From Hoylesella oralis ATCC 33269 (lineage in GTDB: Bacteria > Bacteroidota > Bacteroidia > Bacteroidales > Bacteroidaceae), in assembly GCF_000185145.2 (NCBI RefSeq), contig NZ_GL833119.1:860668-924667 (forward strand): 64,000 nt of DNA, read 5' to 3'. A program made the translations under genes and the position numbers. Positions 43,687-55,890 of the stretch are shown piece after piece. Under the pieces are notes generated by a model that was not told the DNA's origin, did no database searches, and saw only the letters and a program-made list of their open reading frames with translations. Each line of letters starts with the position of its first letter. Positions within the stretch are counted from its first letter, which is position 1.

Positions 43687-43771
43687 ATGTCTTTTACTAT
43701 TTAATGATATAAGTGATAGAAATTTTCTGATGTTGTGTTCATGAAATATTCTAATCCCTAATCCTATTTTT

Positions 43772-46700
43772 ATGGCTTCAAAAATTGTTGATAACAGAGT
43801 AAATTTTGCCAGCGTGCATAATCCGATGCCATATCCGGATTTTCTTGATGTGCAGCTAAAGTCGTTCAGAGACTTTTTGCAGTTGGATACTCCGCCTGAA
43901 GAACGCAAGAATGATGGTCTTTATAAGGTATTTGCAGAAAATTTTCCGATTACCGATACACGTAATAATTTCGTTCTTGAGTTCTTGGATTATTATATTG
44001 ATCCGCCACGTTATACCATTGATGAGTGTCTTGAGCGTGGTCTCACGTATAGTGTGCCCTTAAAGGCTAAGATGAAACTGTATTGCACAGATCCGGATCA
44101 TGAAGATTTCGGAACGTTCATTCAAGATGTGTTCCTTGGTACTATCCCGTATATGACGGATAATGGTACTTTTGTGATTAATGGAGCTGAACGTGTAGTT
44201 GTTGCTCAACTTCACCGTTCGCCGGGCGTATTCTTCGGACAAGGCGTGCATGCGAATGGTACGATGTTGTACTCTGCACGTATTATCCCGTTTAAGGGTT
44301 CTTGGATAGAATTTGCTACAGACATTAATAATGTTATGTATGCATACATTGATCGCAAGAAAAAATTACCTGTTACAACATTACTGCGTGCTATCGGGTA
44401 TGAAGCAGATAAAGATATTCTTCGAATATTCGATTTGGCAGAAGAATTGAAAGTCAATAAGAAGAATGTAAAGGCAGCTGTGGGAAGAAGACTCGCCGCA
44501 AGAGTTTTGAAGAGTTGGAATGAAGATTTTGTTGACGAAGATACTGGAGAGGTTGTTTCTATTGAGCGTAATGAGGTGATTATGGAGCGCGAGACGGAGA
44601 TAACTGCTGATAATGTAGATGAAATTCTCGATAGTGGCGCCTCTACGATTTTACTCCATAAGGATGCTGATTCAGCAGGTAAGTATTCAATCATTTTCAA
44701 TACTCTTGCCAAAGATCCCAGCAATTCAGAAAAGGAAGCTGTGAATTATATTTACCGGCAACTTCGTAATGCAGATCCAGCAGACGATGCAAGTGCACGC
44801 GAGGTATTCCAAAACCTGTTCTTCTCTGATAAACGTTATGATTTAGGAGAAGTTGGTCGTTACCGTATCAACCGTAAGTTGGGACTTAATACGGATATGG
44901 ATATCCGTGTGTTGACAAAAGATGATATTATTGAAATTATCAAATATCTGATTCAGCTAATAAATTCCAATGCTACTGTAGATGATATTGATCATTTGTC
45001 CAACCGTCGTGTACGTACGGTTGGCGAACAACTTGCCAATCAATTCTCTATCGGTTTGGCACGTATGAGCCGTACTATTCGCGAGCGTATGAATGTTCGT
45101 GACAATGAGGTGTTCACACCTACTGATTTGATTAATGCGAAGACGATTTCAAGCGTAATCAATTCGTTCTTTGGAACGAATCCGTTGTCTCAGTTCATGG
45201 ATCAAACCAATCCGCTTGCAGAGGTAACACACAAACGTCGTCTCTCTGCACTTGGGCCGGGTGGTCTCTCTCGTGAACGTGCGGGCTTTGAAGTACGCGA
45301 CGTTCATTATACCCATTATGGACGTTTGTGCCCTATAGAGAGCCCAGAAGGTCCAAATATCGGTCTTATATCGTCACTTTGTGTTTATGCGAAAATCAAT
45401 GAACTCGGTTTTATTGAAACACCTTATCGTAATGTGAAGAATGGAAAGGTGGACATGGATAACAAAGATATAGTATTCTTGACAGCTGAAGAAGAGGAAG
45501 ATAAGCTCATTGGACAGGGCAATGCGCCTTTGACAAGTAGCGGTTCTTTTGTTCGTAATTATGTAAAGTGCCGCCAAGATGCAGATTATCCTGTCGTATC
45601 TCCCGATCAGGTAGACCTGATGGATGTGTCTCCACAGCAGATAGCCTCTGTTTCTGCCGGACTTATTCCATTCTTAGAGCATGACGACGGGCACCGCGCC
45701 CTTATGGGATGTAACATGATGCGTCAGGCTGTACCTTTGCTCCATAATGATGCTCCTATTGTTGGGACCGGTTTAGAGAAGAAAGTGTGCGAGGATTCGC
45801 GTACGATGATCACTGCAGAAGGCGATGGTGTTATAGAATATGTGGATGCAACAACGATCCGTATACTTTACGATCGCACGGAAGAAGAAGAGTTTGTAAG
45901 TTTTGAACCGGCATTGAAAGAATATCGAATTCCGAAATTCCGTCGCACTAATCAGAATATGACGATAGATTTGCGTCCTATCTGTAATAAAGGACAAAAG
46001 GTGAAAGCCGGCGATATACTGACAGAAGGTTATGCTACGGAAAATGGCGAACTAGCTTTAGGGCGTAATCTTTTGGTGGCTTATATGCCATGGAAAGGGT
46101 ATAACTATGAGGATGCTGTAGTTATCTCTGAACGTATGGTTCGCGATGACGTTTTAACTTCGGTACATGTAGATGAATATTCTCTTGATGTTCGTGAAAC
46201 TAAGCGTGGCGTAGAAGAATTCACGAGCGATATTCCCAATGTGAGTGAGGAAGCAACGAAAGACCTTGATGATAATGGTGTAATCCGTGTCGGCGCCCGG
46301 GTAGAGCCGGGAGATATTATCATTGGCAAGATTTCACCGAAGGGAGAAAGCGATCCTTCTCCGGAAGAAAAACTTCTTCGGGCTATCTTTGGAGATAAAG
46401 CCGGCGATGTAAAAGACTCTTCGTTGAAGGCTAACCCTTCTTTGAGTGGTGTTATTATAGACAAGAAGATGTTCTCTCGTGCAATAAAGACTCGTGAAAC
46501 CAAGAAGCAAGATAAAATCACTCTTGCCAAGATAGATGAAGAGTATGAGGCAAAGAATAATGATTTGAAGGATATTCTTGTTGACAAACTGCTTACTCTC
46601 CTCGAAGGAAAGAATTCGCAAGGTGTTAAAGATTATACCGGTGCAGAGATTATTACAAAGGGCAGTAAATTTACGGCTGCGGCCTTGAAAAATCTCGAAT

Positions 46701-47584
46701 ACGACGGTATACAGTCTAATGGATGGACGAATGATGAACATAAGAATGTGCTTGTTCAGAAACTTATCATGAACTATATCCGCAAGTATAAGTTGCTTGA
46801 TGCAGAACTTAAACGCCGTAAGTTCGCCATTTCGATCGGTGATGAACTACCTTCGGGTATTCTTCAAATGGCGAAAGTTTATGTTGCCAAGAAACGTAAA
46901 ATACAGGTTGGCGATAAACTTGCCGGCCGACATGGTAACAAGGGTATTGTATCCAAGGTCGTTCGTATGGAAGATATGCCATTCCTTGAGGATGGGCGTC
47001 CTGTAGATTTGGTGCTTAACCCGATGGGTGTGCCTTCTCGTATGAACCTTGGGCAGATATTTGAGGCCATTCTCGGTGCTGCAGGAAAGAAACTCGGTGT
47101 GAAGCTTGCCACTCCTATTTTTGATGGAGCCAAACTTGAAGACCTACAGGAATGGACGGATAAGGCCGGACTTCCTCGTCTCTGTTCTACATATATTTAC
47201 GATGGTGAGACGGGAACACGTTTCGATCAACCAGCTACTGTAGGTATTACCTACTTCTTGAAACTTGGTCACATGGTTGAAGATAAAATGCATGCCCGTT
47301 CCATCGGTCCATACTCTTTAATTACTCAGCAGCCACTCGGTGGTAAAGCACAGTTTGGTGGACAGCGTTTTGGTGAGATGGAGGTTTGGGCTATTGAGGC
47401 ATTCGGTGCAAGCCATGTACTGCAAGAAATTCTGACAATTAAGTCAGATGATACTGTAGGGCGTAGCAAGGCGTACGAGTCGATAGTTAAAGGCGATGCG
47501 ATGCCAACACCGGGTATCCCCGAATCGTTGAATGTATTGCTCCATGAACTTAGAGGACTTGGTTTAAGTGTTAAACTTGACTAA
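43772..47584 (+). CDS. rpoB: DNA-directed RNA polymerase beta subunit
   Basis: A 1270-residue RpoB. The N-terminal protrusion and lobe ([35 protein letters not shown]) are followed by the rifampicin pocket [40 protein letters not shown], and later [30 protein letters not shown] and the C-terminal clamp [20 protein letters not shown]. The RIF region appears wild-type: S, Q, D and H at the classic resistance positions are present. Length fits Bacteroidales. 46 bases before rpoC. Confidence 0.99.
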   Translation: MASKIVDNRVNFASVHNPMPYPDFLDVQLKSFRDFLQLDTPPEERKNDGLYKVFAENFPITDTRNNFVLEFLDYYIDPPRYTIDECLERGLTYSVPLKAKMKLYCTDPDHEDFGTFIQDVFLGTIPYMTDNGTFVINGAERVVVAQLHRSPGVFFGQGVHANGTMLYSARIIPFKGSWIEFATDINNVMYAYIDRKKKLPVTTLLRAIGYEADKDILRIFDLAEELKVNKKNVKAAVGRRLAARVLKSWNEDFVDEDTGEVVSIERNEVIMERETEITADNVDEILDSGASTILLHKDADSAGKYSIIFNTLAKDPSNSEKEAVNYIYRQLRNADPADDASAREVFQNLFFSDKRYDLGEVGRYRINRKLGLNTDMDIRVLTKDDIIEIIKYLIQLINSNATVDDIDHLSNRRVRTVGEQLANQFSIGLARMSRTIRERMNVRDNEVFTPTDLINAKTISSVINSFFGTNPLSQFMDQTNPLAEVTHKRRLSALGPGGLSRERAGFEVRDVHYTHYGRLCPIESPEGPNIGLISSLCVYAKINELGFIETPYRNVKNGKVDMDNKDIVFLTAEEEEDKLIGQGNAPLTSSGSFVRNYVKCRQDADYPVVSPDQVDLMDVSPQQIASVSAGLIPFLEHDDGHRALMGCNMMRQAVPLLHNDAPIVGTGLEKKVCEDSRTMITAEGDGVIEYVDATTIRILYDRTEEEEFVSFEPALKEYRIPKFRRTNQNMTIDLRPICNKGQKVKAGDILTEGYATENGELALGRNLLVAYMPWKGYNYEDAVVISERMVRDDVLTSVHVDEYSLDVRETKRGVEEFTSDIPNVSEEATKDLDDNGVIRVGARVEPGDIIIGKISPKGESDPSPEEKLLRAIFGDKAGDVKDSSLKANPSLSGVIIDKKMFSRAIKTRETKKQDKITLAKIDEEYEAKNNDLKDILVDKLLTLLEGKNSQGVKDYTGAEIITKGSKFTAAALKNLEYDGIQSNGWTNDEHKNVLVQKLIMNYIRKYKLLDAELKRRKFAISIGDELPSGILQMAKVYVAKKRKIQVGDKLAGRHGNKGIVSKVVRMEDMPFLEDGRPVDLVLNPMGVPSRMNLGQIFEAILGAAGKKLGVKLATPIFDGAKLEDLQEWTDKAGLPRLCSTYIYDGETGTRFDQPATVGITYFLKLGHMVEDKMHARSIGPYSLITQQPLGGKAQFGGQRFGEMEVWAIEAFGASHVLQEILTIKSDDTVGRSKAYESIVKGDAMPTPGIPESLNVLLHELRGLGLSVKLD

Positions 47585-47630
47585 GAATGAGATAAATCGT
47601 AAAGAGTTAAAAGTTAATAGTTAAAGAAGC

Positions 47631-50600
47631 ATGGCTTTTAAAAAAGATACAAAGGTAAAGAATAATTTTACCAAAATAACCATCAGTTTGGCATCACCGG
47701 AGGAAATTCTTGAAAATTCGTATGGTGAGGTTACGAAGCCTGAAACCATCAACTATCGTACATATAAACCAGAGCGTGATGGCCTTTTCTGTGAACGTAT
47801 TTTCGGTCCGACGAAAGATTATGAATGTGCTTGTGGCAAGTACAAGCGCATACGTTACAAAGGCATCGTGTGCGATCGATGTGGCGTAGAGGTTACTGAA
47901 AAGAAAGTGCGTCGTGAACGTAGCGGGCATATAGAACTGGTAGTACCTGTAGCCCATATATGGTATTTCCGTTCTTTGCCGAATAAAATCGGTTATTTAT
48001 TGGGATTGCCAACAAAGAAACTCGATTCTGTTATATATTATGAGAAGTATATTGTAATCAAACCGGGTGCTCTTGAAGGAAGAAAAGATGCAGAAGGCGT
48101 AGAACTCAATGGTTCTCATAAGATGGATCTTCTTTCAGAGGAGGAGTATTTTGATATTATCGATAATCAACTCGATCAGAACAATCAGTATCTTGATGAT
48201 ACCGATCCTAATAAGTTTATAGCTAAGATGGGGGCCGAAGCAATCTATGATTTGCTTTCGAACATAGACCTTGACGGCCTTTCGTACGAGTTGCGCGATC
48301 GTGCAAACAATGACTCCAGCCAACAGCGTAAGACAGAGGCGTTGAAGCGTCTTCAGGTTGTTGAGTCATTCCGTTCTTCGACGAATATTAATAAGCCGGA
48401 ATGGATGATTATGAAAATCATTCCAGTTATCCCACCAGAACTTCGCCCTTTGGTCCCCTTGGATGGCGGACGTTTTGCAACATCTGATTTGAACGACCTT
48501 TATCGGCGTGTCATTATCCGTAACAATCGTTTGAAGAGACTTGTAGAAATCAAAGCGCCTGAAGTAATTCTTCGTAATGAGAAGCGTATGCTTCAGGAGG
48601 CTGTCGATAGTCTCTTTGATAACTCTCGCAAAAGTTCTGCAGTCAAAAGCGAAAGTAATCGTCCGTTGAAATCCCTTTCAGACTCTCTGAAAGGAAAGCA
48701 AGGACGTTTCCGCCAGAATCTTCTTGGTAAACGTGTTGACTATTCGGCACGTTCGGTAATCGTTGTCGGGCCGGAATTGAAGATGGGCGAGTGCGGTCTT
48801 CCAAAATTGATGGCTGCCGAACTTTACAAGCCTTTTATTATTCGTAAATTGATAGAGCGAGGCATTGTAAAGACGGTTAAGAGTGCGAAAAAGATCGTTG
48901 ACCGTCGTGAACCAGTTATTTGGGATATCTTGGAGAATGTGATGAAAGGTCATCCTGTTCTCCTTAACCGTGCTCCGACACTTCACCGTCTTGGCATTCA
49001 GGCTTTCCAACCTAAATTGATCGAAGGCAAAGCCATCCAGTTGCATCCATTGGCATGTACGGCATTCAATGCCGATTTCGATGGAGACCAGATGGCTGTT
49101 CATCTTCCGTTGAGCAATGAGGCCGTGCTCGAAGCGCAGGTACTTATGCTTCAAAGCCATAATATTCTTAATCCTGCCAATGGAGCTCCTATTACGGTAC
49201 CTTCGCAGGATATGGTGCTTGGGCTTTATTATATTACGAAGATGCGTCCCGGGGCTAAAGGGGAAGGTCTCATGTTCTACGGTCCTGAAGAAGCTCTTAT
49301 TGCTTACAACGAAGGCAAGTGCGATCTCCACGCTCCTGTAAAAGTTGTTGTTGTCGATCTAATCGATGGCAAATTGCAGAAACGGATGGTCGAGACTTCT
49401 GTCGGACGTGTTATTGTGAATGGCATTATCCCTGAAGAAGTTGGGTATTTCAACGATATTATTTCGAAGAAAACATTACGCGGTATTATTGCCGATGTAA
49501 TCAAGGGCGTAGGTATGGCCCGCGCCTGTGAGTTCCTCGATGGTATCAAGAATTTGGGATATCGTATGTCTTATGTAGCCGGTCTCTCCTTTAACCTCGA
49601 TGATATTATCATTCCGAAAGAAAAAGAAACAATCGTTCAGAAAGGACAAGATGAGGTAGACCAGATTAAGACCAACTATGAAATGGGTTTCATTACCGAT
49701 ACGGAGCGTTACAATCAGGTTATCGATGCATGGACGCACGTAAATAATGAGCTTGGAGACGTTTTGATGAAAGAAATGACCGAGGCCGACCAAGGTTTCA
49801 ACGCTGTATATATGATGCTTGATTCCGGAGCCCGTGGTTCCAAAGATCAGATAAAGCAGCTTTCCGGCATGCGTGGTTTGATGGCGAAACCCCAAAAGGC
49901 CGGTGCCGAAGGAGCACAGATCATAGAGAACCCGATCTTATCAAACTTTAAGGAGGGAATGTCGGTGCTTGAGTACTTCATCAGTTCTCACGGTGCTCGT
50001 AAAGGTCTTGCCGATACAGCTATGAAGACTGCCGATGCCGGATATCTTACACGTCGTCTTGTCGATGTATCTCATGATGTGATCATTACAGAAGAAGACT
50101 GCGGTACGTTACGTGGACTAGTATGTACAGCTTTGAAGAGCGGCGATGAAGTCATCTCTACATTGTACGAGCGTATTCTTGGTCGTGTATCTGTTCATGA
50201 TATTGTTAATCCTACGACAGGTGAACTTATTGTTGCTGCCGGAGAGGAAATTACCGAAGATAAGGCACAAGCTATTGAAGAATCTCCGATAGAAAGTGTT
50301 GAAATTCGTTCGGTACTTACTTGCGAGAGTAAGCACGGTGTCTGCATGAAGTGTTATGGACGTAACCTTGCTACAGCTCGTATGGTTCAGATGGGAGAGG
50401 CTGTAGGTGTCATTGCTGCTCAAGCTATCGGCGAGCCCGGTACTCAGCTTACTCTGCGTACGTTCCATGCTGGTGGTGTTGCCGGAAATGCAGCTGCTAA
50501 TGCCAGTATTATAGCTAAGAACGATTCAAGAATAGAATTCGATGAACTTCGTACTGTTCCTTATGAGGAGAATGAGGGCGAGAGCGATATTAAATGCCAG

Positions 50601-51962
50601 AAAGTTGTCAGCCGTCTTGCTGAGATCCGTTTTGTCGATCCCCATACTAATATTGTACTTAGTACGTTGAATGTGCCTTACGGCAGTTCACTCTATTTCA
50701 AACATGGCGACAAAGTAACTAAAGGAAATCTCATTGCTAAGTGGGATCCGTTTAATGCTGTCATCGTTTCAGAGTATGCCGGAATCTTGAAATTCAATGG
50801 GGTTGTCGAAGGAAAAACCTATCATGCTGAGACTGATGAGACTACCGGTCTTACAGAGAAGATCATTATGGAGTCGAAAGATAAGTCGATGGTTCCTACT
50901 TGTGATGTTGTCGGTAAGGACGGAAAGGTAATTGGAACTTACAACTTCCCTGTGGGTGGTCACGTTGTAGTAGAAGACGGACAGACTATCAAGACGGGTG
51001 AAACTCTTGTAAAGATACCGCGTGCTGTTGGTGGTGCGGGTGATATTACGGGTGGTTTGCCCCGTGTAACTGAACTTTTCGAGGCTCGTAATCCGAGCAA
51101 TCCGGCTATTGTTTCTGAAATAGACGGAGAGGTTACTATGGGTAAGGTAAAGCGTGGCAATCGTGAGATCATCGTTACATCGAAGACGGGCGACCAGCGT
51201 AAATATCTTGTATCGCTATCTAAACAAATTCTTGTACAAGAGCACGATGCCGTGCGTGCCGGAACACCGCTATCAGATGGCGTTATTACCCCGAGCGATA
51301 TCCTTGCAATCAAAGGTCCTACGGCCGTTCAAGAATACATTGTGAACGAAGTTCAAGATGTATATCGTTTGCAAGGTGTGAAAATCAACGATAAGCATTT
51401 CGAGATAATCGTACGTCAGATGATGCGCAAGGTACTTATCAATGATCCCGGTGATACGACTTTCCTTGAACAGGAAATGGCTGATAAGCTCGATTTTGCG
51501 GAAGAGAACGATCGTATATGGGGTAAGAAAGTCGTTACCGATGCCGGTGATTCTGAAACATTGAAGGCAGGTCAGATTATTTCTGCACGCAAGTTACGTG
51601 ATGAGAACTCGAGTCTGAAGCGCCGCGATCTTAAACTTGTTCAAGTTCGTGATGCCGTTCCGGCCACTTCTACTCAGATATTACAGGGTATTACTCGTGC
51701 AGCATTGCAGACTAAGAGTTTCATGAGTGCCGCTTCGTTCCAAGAAACAACCAAGGTACTCAACGAGGCTGCTATCCGTGGAAAGGTAGACCGTTTGGAA
51801 GGAATGAAGGAAAATGTTATCTGTGGTCATCTGATTCCCGCCGGAACAGGTCTTCGTCAGTGGGATAAGATTATCGTTGGTTCGAAAGAAGAGTACGAGC
51901 GTATGGAAGCTAACCGTAAGAACGTGCTTGATTTTGTAGACCAAAGTGCATCTGCAGAATGA
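47631..51962 (+). CDS. rpoC: DNA-directed RNA polymerase beta' subunit
   Basis: A 1443-residue RpoC. The N-terminal zinc site reads [20 protein letters not shown]. The catalytic [12 protein letters not shown] lies near residue 490; the bridge helix and trigger loop region contain [12 protein letters not shown] and [12 protein letters not shown]; a second zinc cluster has CGTLRGLVC and [13 protein letters not shown]. The C-terminal part ends VDQSASAE. Intact throughout. The last gene of the secE-rpoC operon; a perfect terminator follows after 59 bases. Confidence 0.99.
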   Translation: MAFKKDTKVKNNFTKITISLASPEEILENSYGEVTKPETINYRTYKPERDGLFCERIFGPTKDYECACGKYKRIRYKGIVCDRCGVEVTEKKVRRERSGHIELVVPVAHIWYFRSLPNKIGYLLGLPTKKLDSVIYYEKYIVIKPGALEGRKDAEGVELNGSHKMDLLSEEEYFDIIDNQLDQNNQYLDDTDPNKFIAKMGAEAIYDLLSNIDLDGLSYELRDRANNDSSQQRKTEALKRLQVVESFRSSTNINKPEWMIMKIIPVIPPELRPLVPLDGGRFATSDLNDLYRRVIIRNNRLKRLVEIKAPEVILRNEKRMLQEAVDSLFDNSRKSSAVKSESNRPLKSLSDSLKGKQGRFRQNLLGKRVDYSARSVIVVGPELKMGECGLPKLMAAELYKPFIIRKLIERGIVKTVKSAKKIVDRREPVIWDILENVMKGHPVLLNRAPTLHRLGIQAFQPKLIEGKAIQLHPLACTAFNADFDGDQMAVHLPLSNEAVLEAQVLMLQSHNILNPANGAPITVPSQDMVLGLYYITKMRPGAKGEGLMFYGPEEALIAYNEGKCDLHAPVKVVVVDLIDGKLQKRMVETSVGRVIVNGIIPEEVGYFNDIISKKTLRGIIADVIKGVGMARACEFLDGIKNLGYRMSYVAGLSFNLDDIIIPKEKETIVQKGQDEVDQIKTNYEMGFITDTERYNQVIDAWTHVNNELGDVLMKEMTEADQGFNAVYMMLDSGARGSKDQIKQLSGMRGLMAKPQKAGAEGAQIIENPILSNFKEGMSVLEYFISSHGARKGLADTAMKTADAGYLTRRLVDVSHDVIITEEDCGTLRGLVCTALKSGDEVISTLYERILGRVSVHDIVNPTTGELIVAAGEEITEDKAQAIEESPIESVEIRSVLTCESKHGVCMKCYGRNLATARMVQMGEAVGVIAAQAIGEPGTQLTLRTFHAGGVAGNAAANASIIAKNDSRIEFDELRTVPYEENEGESDIKCQKVVSRLAEIRFVDPHTNIVLSTLNVPYGSSLYFKHGDKVTKGNLIAKWDPFNAVIVSEYAGILKFNGVVEGKTYHAETDETTGLTEKIIMESKDKSMVPTCDVVGKDGKVIGTYNFPVGGHVVVEDGQTIKTGETLVKIPRAVGGAGDITGGLPRVTELFEARNPSNPAIVSEIDGEVTMGKVKRGNREIIVTSKTGDQRKYLVSLSKQILVQEHDAVRAGTPLSDGVITPSDILAIKGPTAVQEYIVNEVQDVYRLQGVKINDKHFEIIVRQMMRKVLINDPGDTTFLEQEMADKLDFAEENDRIWGKKVVTDAGDSETLKAGQIISARKLRDENSSLKRRDLKLVQVRDAVPATSTQILQGITRAALQTKSFMSAASFQETTKVLNEAAIRGKVDRLEGMKENVICGHLIPAGTGLRQWDKIIVGSKEEYERMEANRKNVLDFVDQSASAE

Positions 51963-52021
51963 TTTTCTGTCGTAAATAGATGATAGTGACAGAGTACGTT
52001 CTCTGTTATTCTACGAATTAT

Positions 52022-52066
52022 AATCGCAAGTTGTTCGGAGGTTCCGAATAGCTTGCGATTTTTTAT
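52022..52066 (+). terminator. terminator of the rpoBC operon
   Basis: AATCGCAAG (52022-52030) pairs with CTTGCGATT (52052-52060); the inner part TTCGGA/TCCGAA (52034-52039, 52043-52048) makes a long two-part stem. Followed by TTTTTT. Confidence 0.92.
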
Positions 52067-52402
52067 TTGAGTATGTTTTTAAAGCACACAATGAAAGTTA
52101 TATCGGGATAAATGATACTTCTGATATCGATATGAGCAGCATTTATTCTTGATACATATATCGGTTAATCAAGATTGTTGTAGTATATGTATGCCGATTA
52201 TGTATTTTTCAACTGTAGAAGAAACCGGAATGTTTTCTCTCAGAAATGCGTAAATTTAACTTTATCCTGTTTTTACAGTTGGGGAGAAACCGGTATTTAA
52301 AGTATACACATAGTAAAGATGTACCCATTTGTCAAATTTGCTAATTTGTATGGAACTGTATTATTTTTTTGTTCAATATATGAAGAATTCTGCTTTTTTT
52401 CG
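52067..52402. other. AT-rich intergenic region, no gene seen
   Basis: About 336 bases between the rpoC terminator and the -7 box of the protease gene. All frames are interrupted; no repeat, RNA or att-like sequence recognised. Confidence 0.55.
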
Positions 52403-52410
52403 TATCTTTG
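52403..52410 (+). promoter_or_regulatory. -7 element of the C10 protease gene
   Basis: TATCTTTG, giving a long leader of about 160 bases before the ATG at 52577. No TTG at the usual -33 distance, so an activator may help. Confidence 0.6.
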
Positions 52411-52576
52411 CAGCGATAGATGAGGGGTATTTGAGATAATTGCAGACTATATTGAAGTGCAAAACTCGGACAGTAATCGACTCGCATACTTTTTCTAAGT
52501 GTTTAACTATTCAAAATAATATATTGATGATTTTATCCCTCCATGTCTTCCAATATCTACAAAACAAATAATAAAA

Positions 52577-55291
52577 ATGACACAAAGTTTAATTGAAGTT
52601 TGTAAAAACCTTGTTTCTTTAATGATTAATCGGAGAAATTCCAATAAGGCATTAACTTTACTGGTAAGTATTTCATTACTTTTTTCTTATATTTGTCCGC
52701 TTCGGGCGGCTCATATTTCGCCCAAGCAGGCACTGCAGATTGCCAAGAAATATATTACCCCGAGTCGTGATACCCGCAAAGGTGTACAGACACGCAGCGT
52801 GAGCGGAAAGAAAGAGTTGCCGCTCTATATATTCAATGATAATAAGGGGCAAGGGTTCGTCGTAGTTGCCGGTGATGACAGGATGGGCGAGGTCCTAGCC
52901 TACAGTCGCGAAGGAGCCCTCGATACATTGCATGCTAATGACGGAGTGCGTCTGTTGTTGGCTGGTTATACACAGCAATACTATCACCTGAAGCAGGGTG
53001 CCGTGGCTTCGTCTCCTATTCAGCAAGCTGTGCGCCGTGTAACAGAAGTGGCTCCGATGGTGAAAAGTAAGTGGGGACAAGGTTATCCCTATAATGCTAA
53101 AACGGGGCATCTTTATTCGGGATGTGTAGCTACGGCGATGGCACAACTAATGTATTATCATCGTTGGCCTGCACAAGGTAAGGGGAAGAATGACTATGTA
53201 GTGAGTTATTATCGCGAAACTAAGACTGCTGATTTCAGCAAATCGCATTACGATTGGGAAAATATGTTGCCCGATTATCGATATCCGGTTCAAGCAACTG
53301 CTGCACAGAATGATGCTGTAGCGTTGCTGATGAGCGACGCGGGCATATCTGTAAATATGCAATATACGCCAAGATCGAGCAGTGCTAGTAGCTGGATGGC
53401 TTTTTATGCATTTAAATTGAATTTCGATTATACGGCAGCTTACGTTACAAGAGATTTGGAAGGACCTGCCGGTTTTGCCCAAATTTTGCAAAAAGAAATA
53501 CTCAATGGTTTTCCTGTTTACCTTTCAGGTTCCAGTAGTAGCAGTATCTCGGGCCATGCATGGGTAACCGATGGCTTCGATGAAAACGGCCTTTTCCACA
53601 TGAACTTCGGGTGGGATGGGCAGAGCGATGGTTATTATTCGCTTACTGCACTCGATGTTTCGCAGTCCGGAAACGAGTTTAATGGCAAGTCACTCTCATT
53701 TAGAAGGGGGCTCACAGCTATTCTTGCACATCCCAATAAGCCGGATGTGTTGCCGATAGATAAAGAATTGATGCAAGACAGTCCGCAACTCGTGTTCAAT
53801 AGCGAAGGCTATTTATCGTTGCCGAAAGGTTTGGGAAAGAGCTTCGAACGGAGCAAGATGCCCGATGTGAGGATGGCCTATTTCGTGAATAGAGGAGAGG
53901 CATTCAATGGAGATATCGGAATCGGTATTTATGATTCTAAAGGAGAACGCGTGAAGTTATGTGCTTCGAATGATCATGCCAATGGAAGTTTCACGCAACG
54001 TGTGTTTGGACAATACAATCAGGGGTACATGTTAAAAGATGCGCTTATCGTAGATTCGCAATATGTCAAGATAGATCTATCCGGCTTGGAGGACGGTTAT
54101 TATCGTTTTGTTCCCTTATGTGCGGCTGCAAAAGACAACGGAGAGTGGGATGATTGGCTGAAAATGAAGCGAGCACCCAATATGGAGATCGAACTTAGAG
54201 GCAATATAGTGCGCATATCAGAGGAGGATAATATGCAGGCAGGTTTCCAATTAATGGAAAATCCTATACTTAGAGAGCAGCTGGAACCGGGCAATATGGC
54301 TAAAGTAGTTCTACGGTTGAAGAACTTGAGCGGTATGCTCCGTGATTGTTATGTGAAAATGCAATTAAAAGATGAGAATGACTCTGTGGTTGTTGAAAGT
54401 CGTACCAAACGGGTTACTGAATTCGATGGATTTTCGATATCGAATGTGCCTGTTATGGTTTCATTGCCTGCCGATATCGTTCCCAAACGTTATCAAGTAT
54501 ATATAGAAGTACTTGGCAACGATGGAAAAGGCGGCACGGATGATGCCCATGCTGTACGTTATGGGGTGAAGAATATCCATGATAAAGACACAGCCTATAT
54601 CGATGTCGCCAAAGTGAATGAGAAATCGTTGATGGAGAAAGTGGTAGTACAGGTGCTGGATGGCAGTGGGAATGATATCGATAATAATAAGATAGACTTT
54701 TCTCAGAATTCTCTTTTGAAATTCGGTTTACTGTTAACAGCGAACACTCATCGTAGCTATGACGGCAGCATAAAGCTTTTATTGGAGGATAGTGAAACAA
54801 AGATGCAAATTCCCTTGTGGAGCGAATGGAAACGAGTTTCCATTTCTTCGGGAGTAGCCACCGCTATTTATACGGGTTGGCGTAAGCCCCAAGATATCAA
54901 GGTACTTAATAAGCGGCCTTATCGTGTGGTAGTTAAAGGTGTTGTTAATGGCAGTGAAGTGGAGTTATGGAACCCTGAACAACCTGCTCATTATGTCACT
55001 TTTGAAGGAAGCAAGGTAACGCTTGCCGATTATCTTACCTTAGGAATAGAGAGAGCAGAGACAGATAACTGCCCATTAAATGTTTGGTATGAAGGGAATG
55101 AAGTTACAGTAACGGGGGATAATCTGCGTACCGTGTCTGTTTTCAGTTCCAATGGTGTGCTCTTTAAACGATTTGTAATGCAGGGAGATAGGCAGTTTAA
55201 GTTCTCTCTTTCCTCTTTTGTGAAAGGTGTTTATATCGTAAAGGCAAGTTCCGATAGCGATGAAAAAGTATTGAAAGTACGGATAAAATAA
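52577..55291 (+). CDS. C10 family cysteine protease (streptopain/interpain type) with T9SS sorting domain
   Basis: A 904-residue secreted protease. A hydrophobic signal segment lies at about 25-43 (TLLVSISLLFSYICPLRA); translation may instead start at Met16 (52622), giving a more usual signal length. An inhibitory propeptide follows (about 45-160), then the C10 catalytic domain with nucleophile C183 (SGCVATAMAQLMYYHRWP) and general-base H327 (SGHAWVTDGF), ending in LFHMNFGWDGQSDGYYSL. Ig-like domains fill about 550-800. The last 80 residues form a type A T9SS sorting domain (VSVFSSNGVLFKRF, KGVYIVKASS, KVLKVRIK), so the por system in this window should export it. C10 enzymes of oral relatives (interpain A, PrtT) degrade complement C3 and haemoglobin. 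It lies between rpoC and the DUF3467 gene. Confidence 0.93.
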   Translation: MTQSLIEVCKNLVSLMINRRNSNKALTLLVSISLLFSYICPLRAAHISPKQALQIAKKYITPSRDTRKGVQTRSVSGKKELPLYIFNDNKGQGFVVVAGDDRMGEVLAYSREGALDTLHANDGVRLLLAGYTQQYYHLKQGAVASSPIQQAVRRVTEVAPMVKSKWGQGYPYNAKTGHLYSGCVATAMAQLMYYHRWPAQGKGKNDYVVSYYRETKTADFSKSHYDWENMLPDYRYPVQATAAQNDAVALLMSDAGISVNMQYTPRSSSASSWMAFYAFKLNFDYTAAYVTRDLEGPAGFAQILQKEILNGFPVYLSGSSSSSISGHAWVTDGFDENGLFHMNFGWDGQSDGYYSLTALDVSQSGNEFNGKSLSFRRGLTAILAHPNKPDVLPIDKELMQDSPQLVFNSEGYLSLPKGLGKSFERSKMPDVRMAYFVNRGEAFNGDIGIGIYDSKGERVKLCASNDHANGSFTQRVFGQYNQGYMLKDALIVDSQYVKIDLSGLEDGYYRFVPLCAAAKDNGEWDDWLKMKRAPNMEIELRGNIVRISEEDNMQAGFQLMENPILREQLEPGNMAKVVLRLKNLSGMLRDCYVKMQLKDENDSVVVESRTKRVTEFDGFSISNVPVMVSLPADIVPKRYQVYIEVLGNDGKGGTDDAHAVRYGVKNIHDKDTAYIDVAKVNEKSLMEKVVVQVLDGSGNDIDNNKIDFSQNSLLKFGLLLTANTHRSYDGSIKLLLEDSETKMQIPLWSEWKRVSISSGVATAIYTGWRKPQDIKVLNKRPYRVVVKGVVNGSEVELWNPEQPAHYVTFEGSKVTLADYLTLGIERAETDNCPLNVWYEGNEVTVTGDNLRTVSVFSSNGVLFKRFVMQGDRQFKFSLSSFVKGVYIVKASSDSDEKVLKVRIK

Positions 55292-55318
55292 GGTGTTATC
55301 TAAAGATATGTTTTTATT

Positions 55319-55639
55319 ATGGCAGAAAATAACAATGAAAATCAGCTGGGATTTCAAATTGAGTTAAATCCCGATGTAGCACAGGGCGAGTATGCAAACC
55401 TTGCGTTGATTACTCATTCCAGTTCTGATTTCGTACTCGACTTCGTACGTATTCTTCCCGGAGTACAGAAACCGCAAGTGCGTAGTCGTATTATTATGGC
55501 ACCGGAACATGCCAAGCGTTTGCTTGCAGCCCTGCAAGAGAATGTTTATAAGTATGAACAAATGTTCGGTAAAATCAATATTCCTAATCAACAAGAACGG
55601 ACGATAGATCCATTCAATAGCAGTAAAGGAGAGGCATAG
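55319..55639 (+). CDS. DUF3467 family protein
   Basis: A 106-residue cytoplasmic protein. The core NQLGFQIELNPDVAQGEYAN, SSDFVLDFVRILPGV, and RIIMAPEHAKRLLAALQEN is the DUF3467 pattern; its function is unknown. In Bacteroidota I recall this gene directly downstream of rpoC; here it is displaced by the C10 protease gene, from whose stop it lies only 27 bases. With no -7 box of its own, it may now be carried by the protease transcript. Confidence 0.88.
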   Translation: MAENNNENQLGFQIELNPDVAQGEYANLALITHSSSDFVLDFVRILPGVQKPQVRSRIIMAPEHAKRLLAALQENVYKYEQMFGKINIPNQQERTIDPFNSSKGEA

Positions 55640-55693
55640 CCTTCTCTGTAGGGCCGAATTGGGAAAAAGGGTTAGTGAAACAGAACGGTAATA

Positions 55694-55742
55694 AAAGAGG
55701 TGTGCTCGAATTAGAGGAACACCTCTTTTTTATTTCAAATTA
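55694..55742 (+). terminator. terminator of the protease-DUF3467 unit
   Basis: AAAGAGGTGT (55694-55703) pairs with ACACCTCTTT (55729-55738), followed by T's. Loop of 25 bases. Confidence 0.85.
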
Positions 55743-55751
55743 TAGATATTT

Positions 55752-55783
55752 TTTGTTGTTTTAAAACAAAAATGGTATATTTG
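55752..55783 (+). promoter_or_regulatory. promoter of the jelly-roll/OB-fold protein gene
   Basis: TTTG at 55752-55755 and TATATTTG at 55776-55783, spacer 20. The leader is about 100 bases. Confidence 0.78.
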
Positions 55784-55890
55784 CACTTGGTAATTACTCT
55801 ATAGAAACATTCGACATTGCATATAACAAACTTATAAAACTAATATAACCGGATCTTAATATCCAAAAACTCAAACTAAAACAAATCTAT

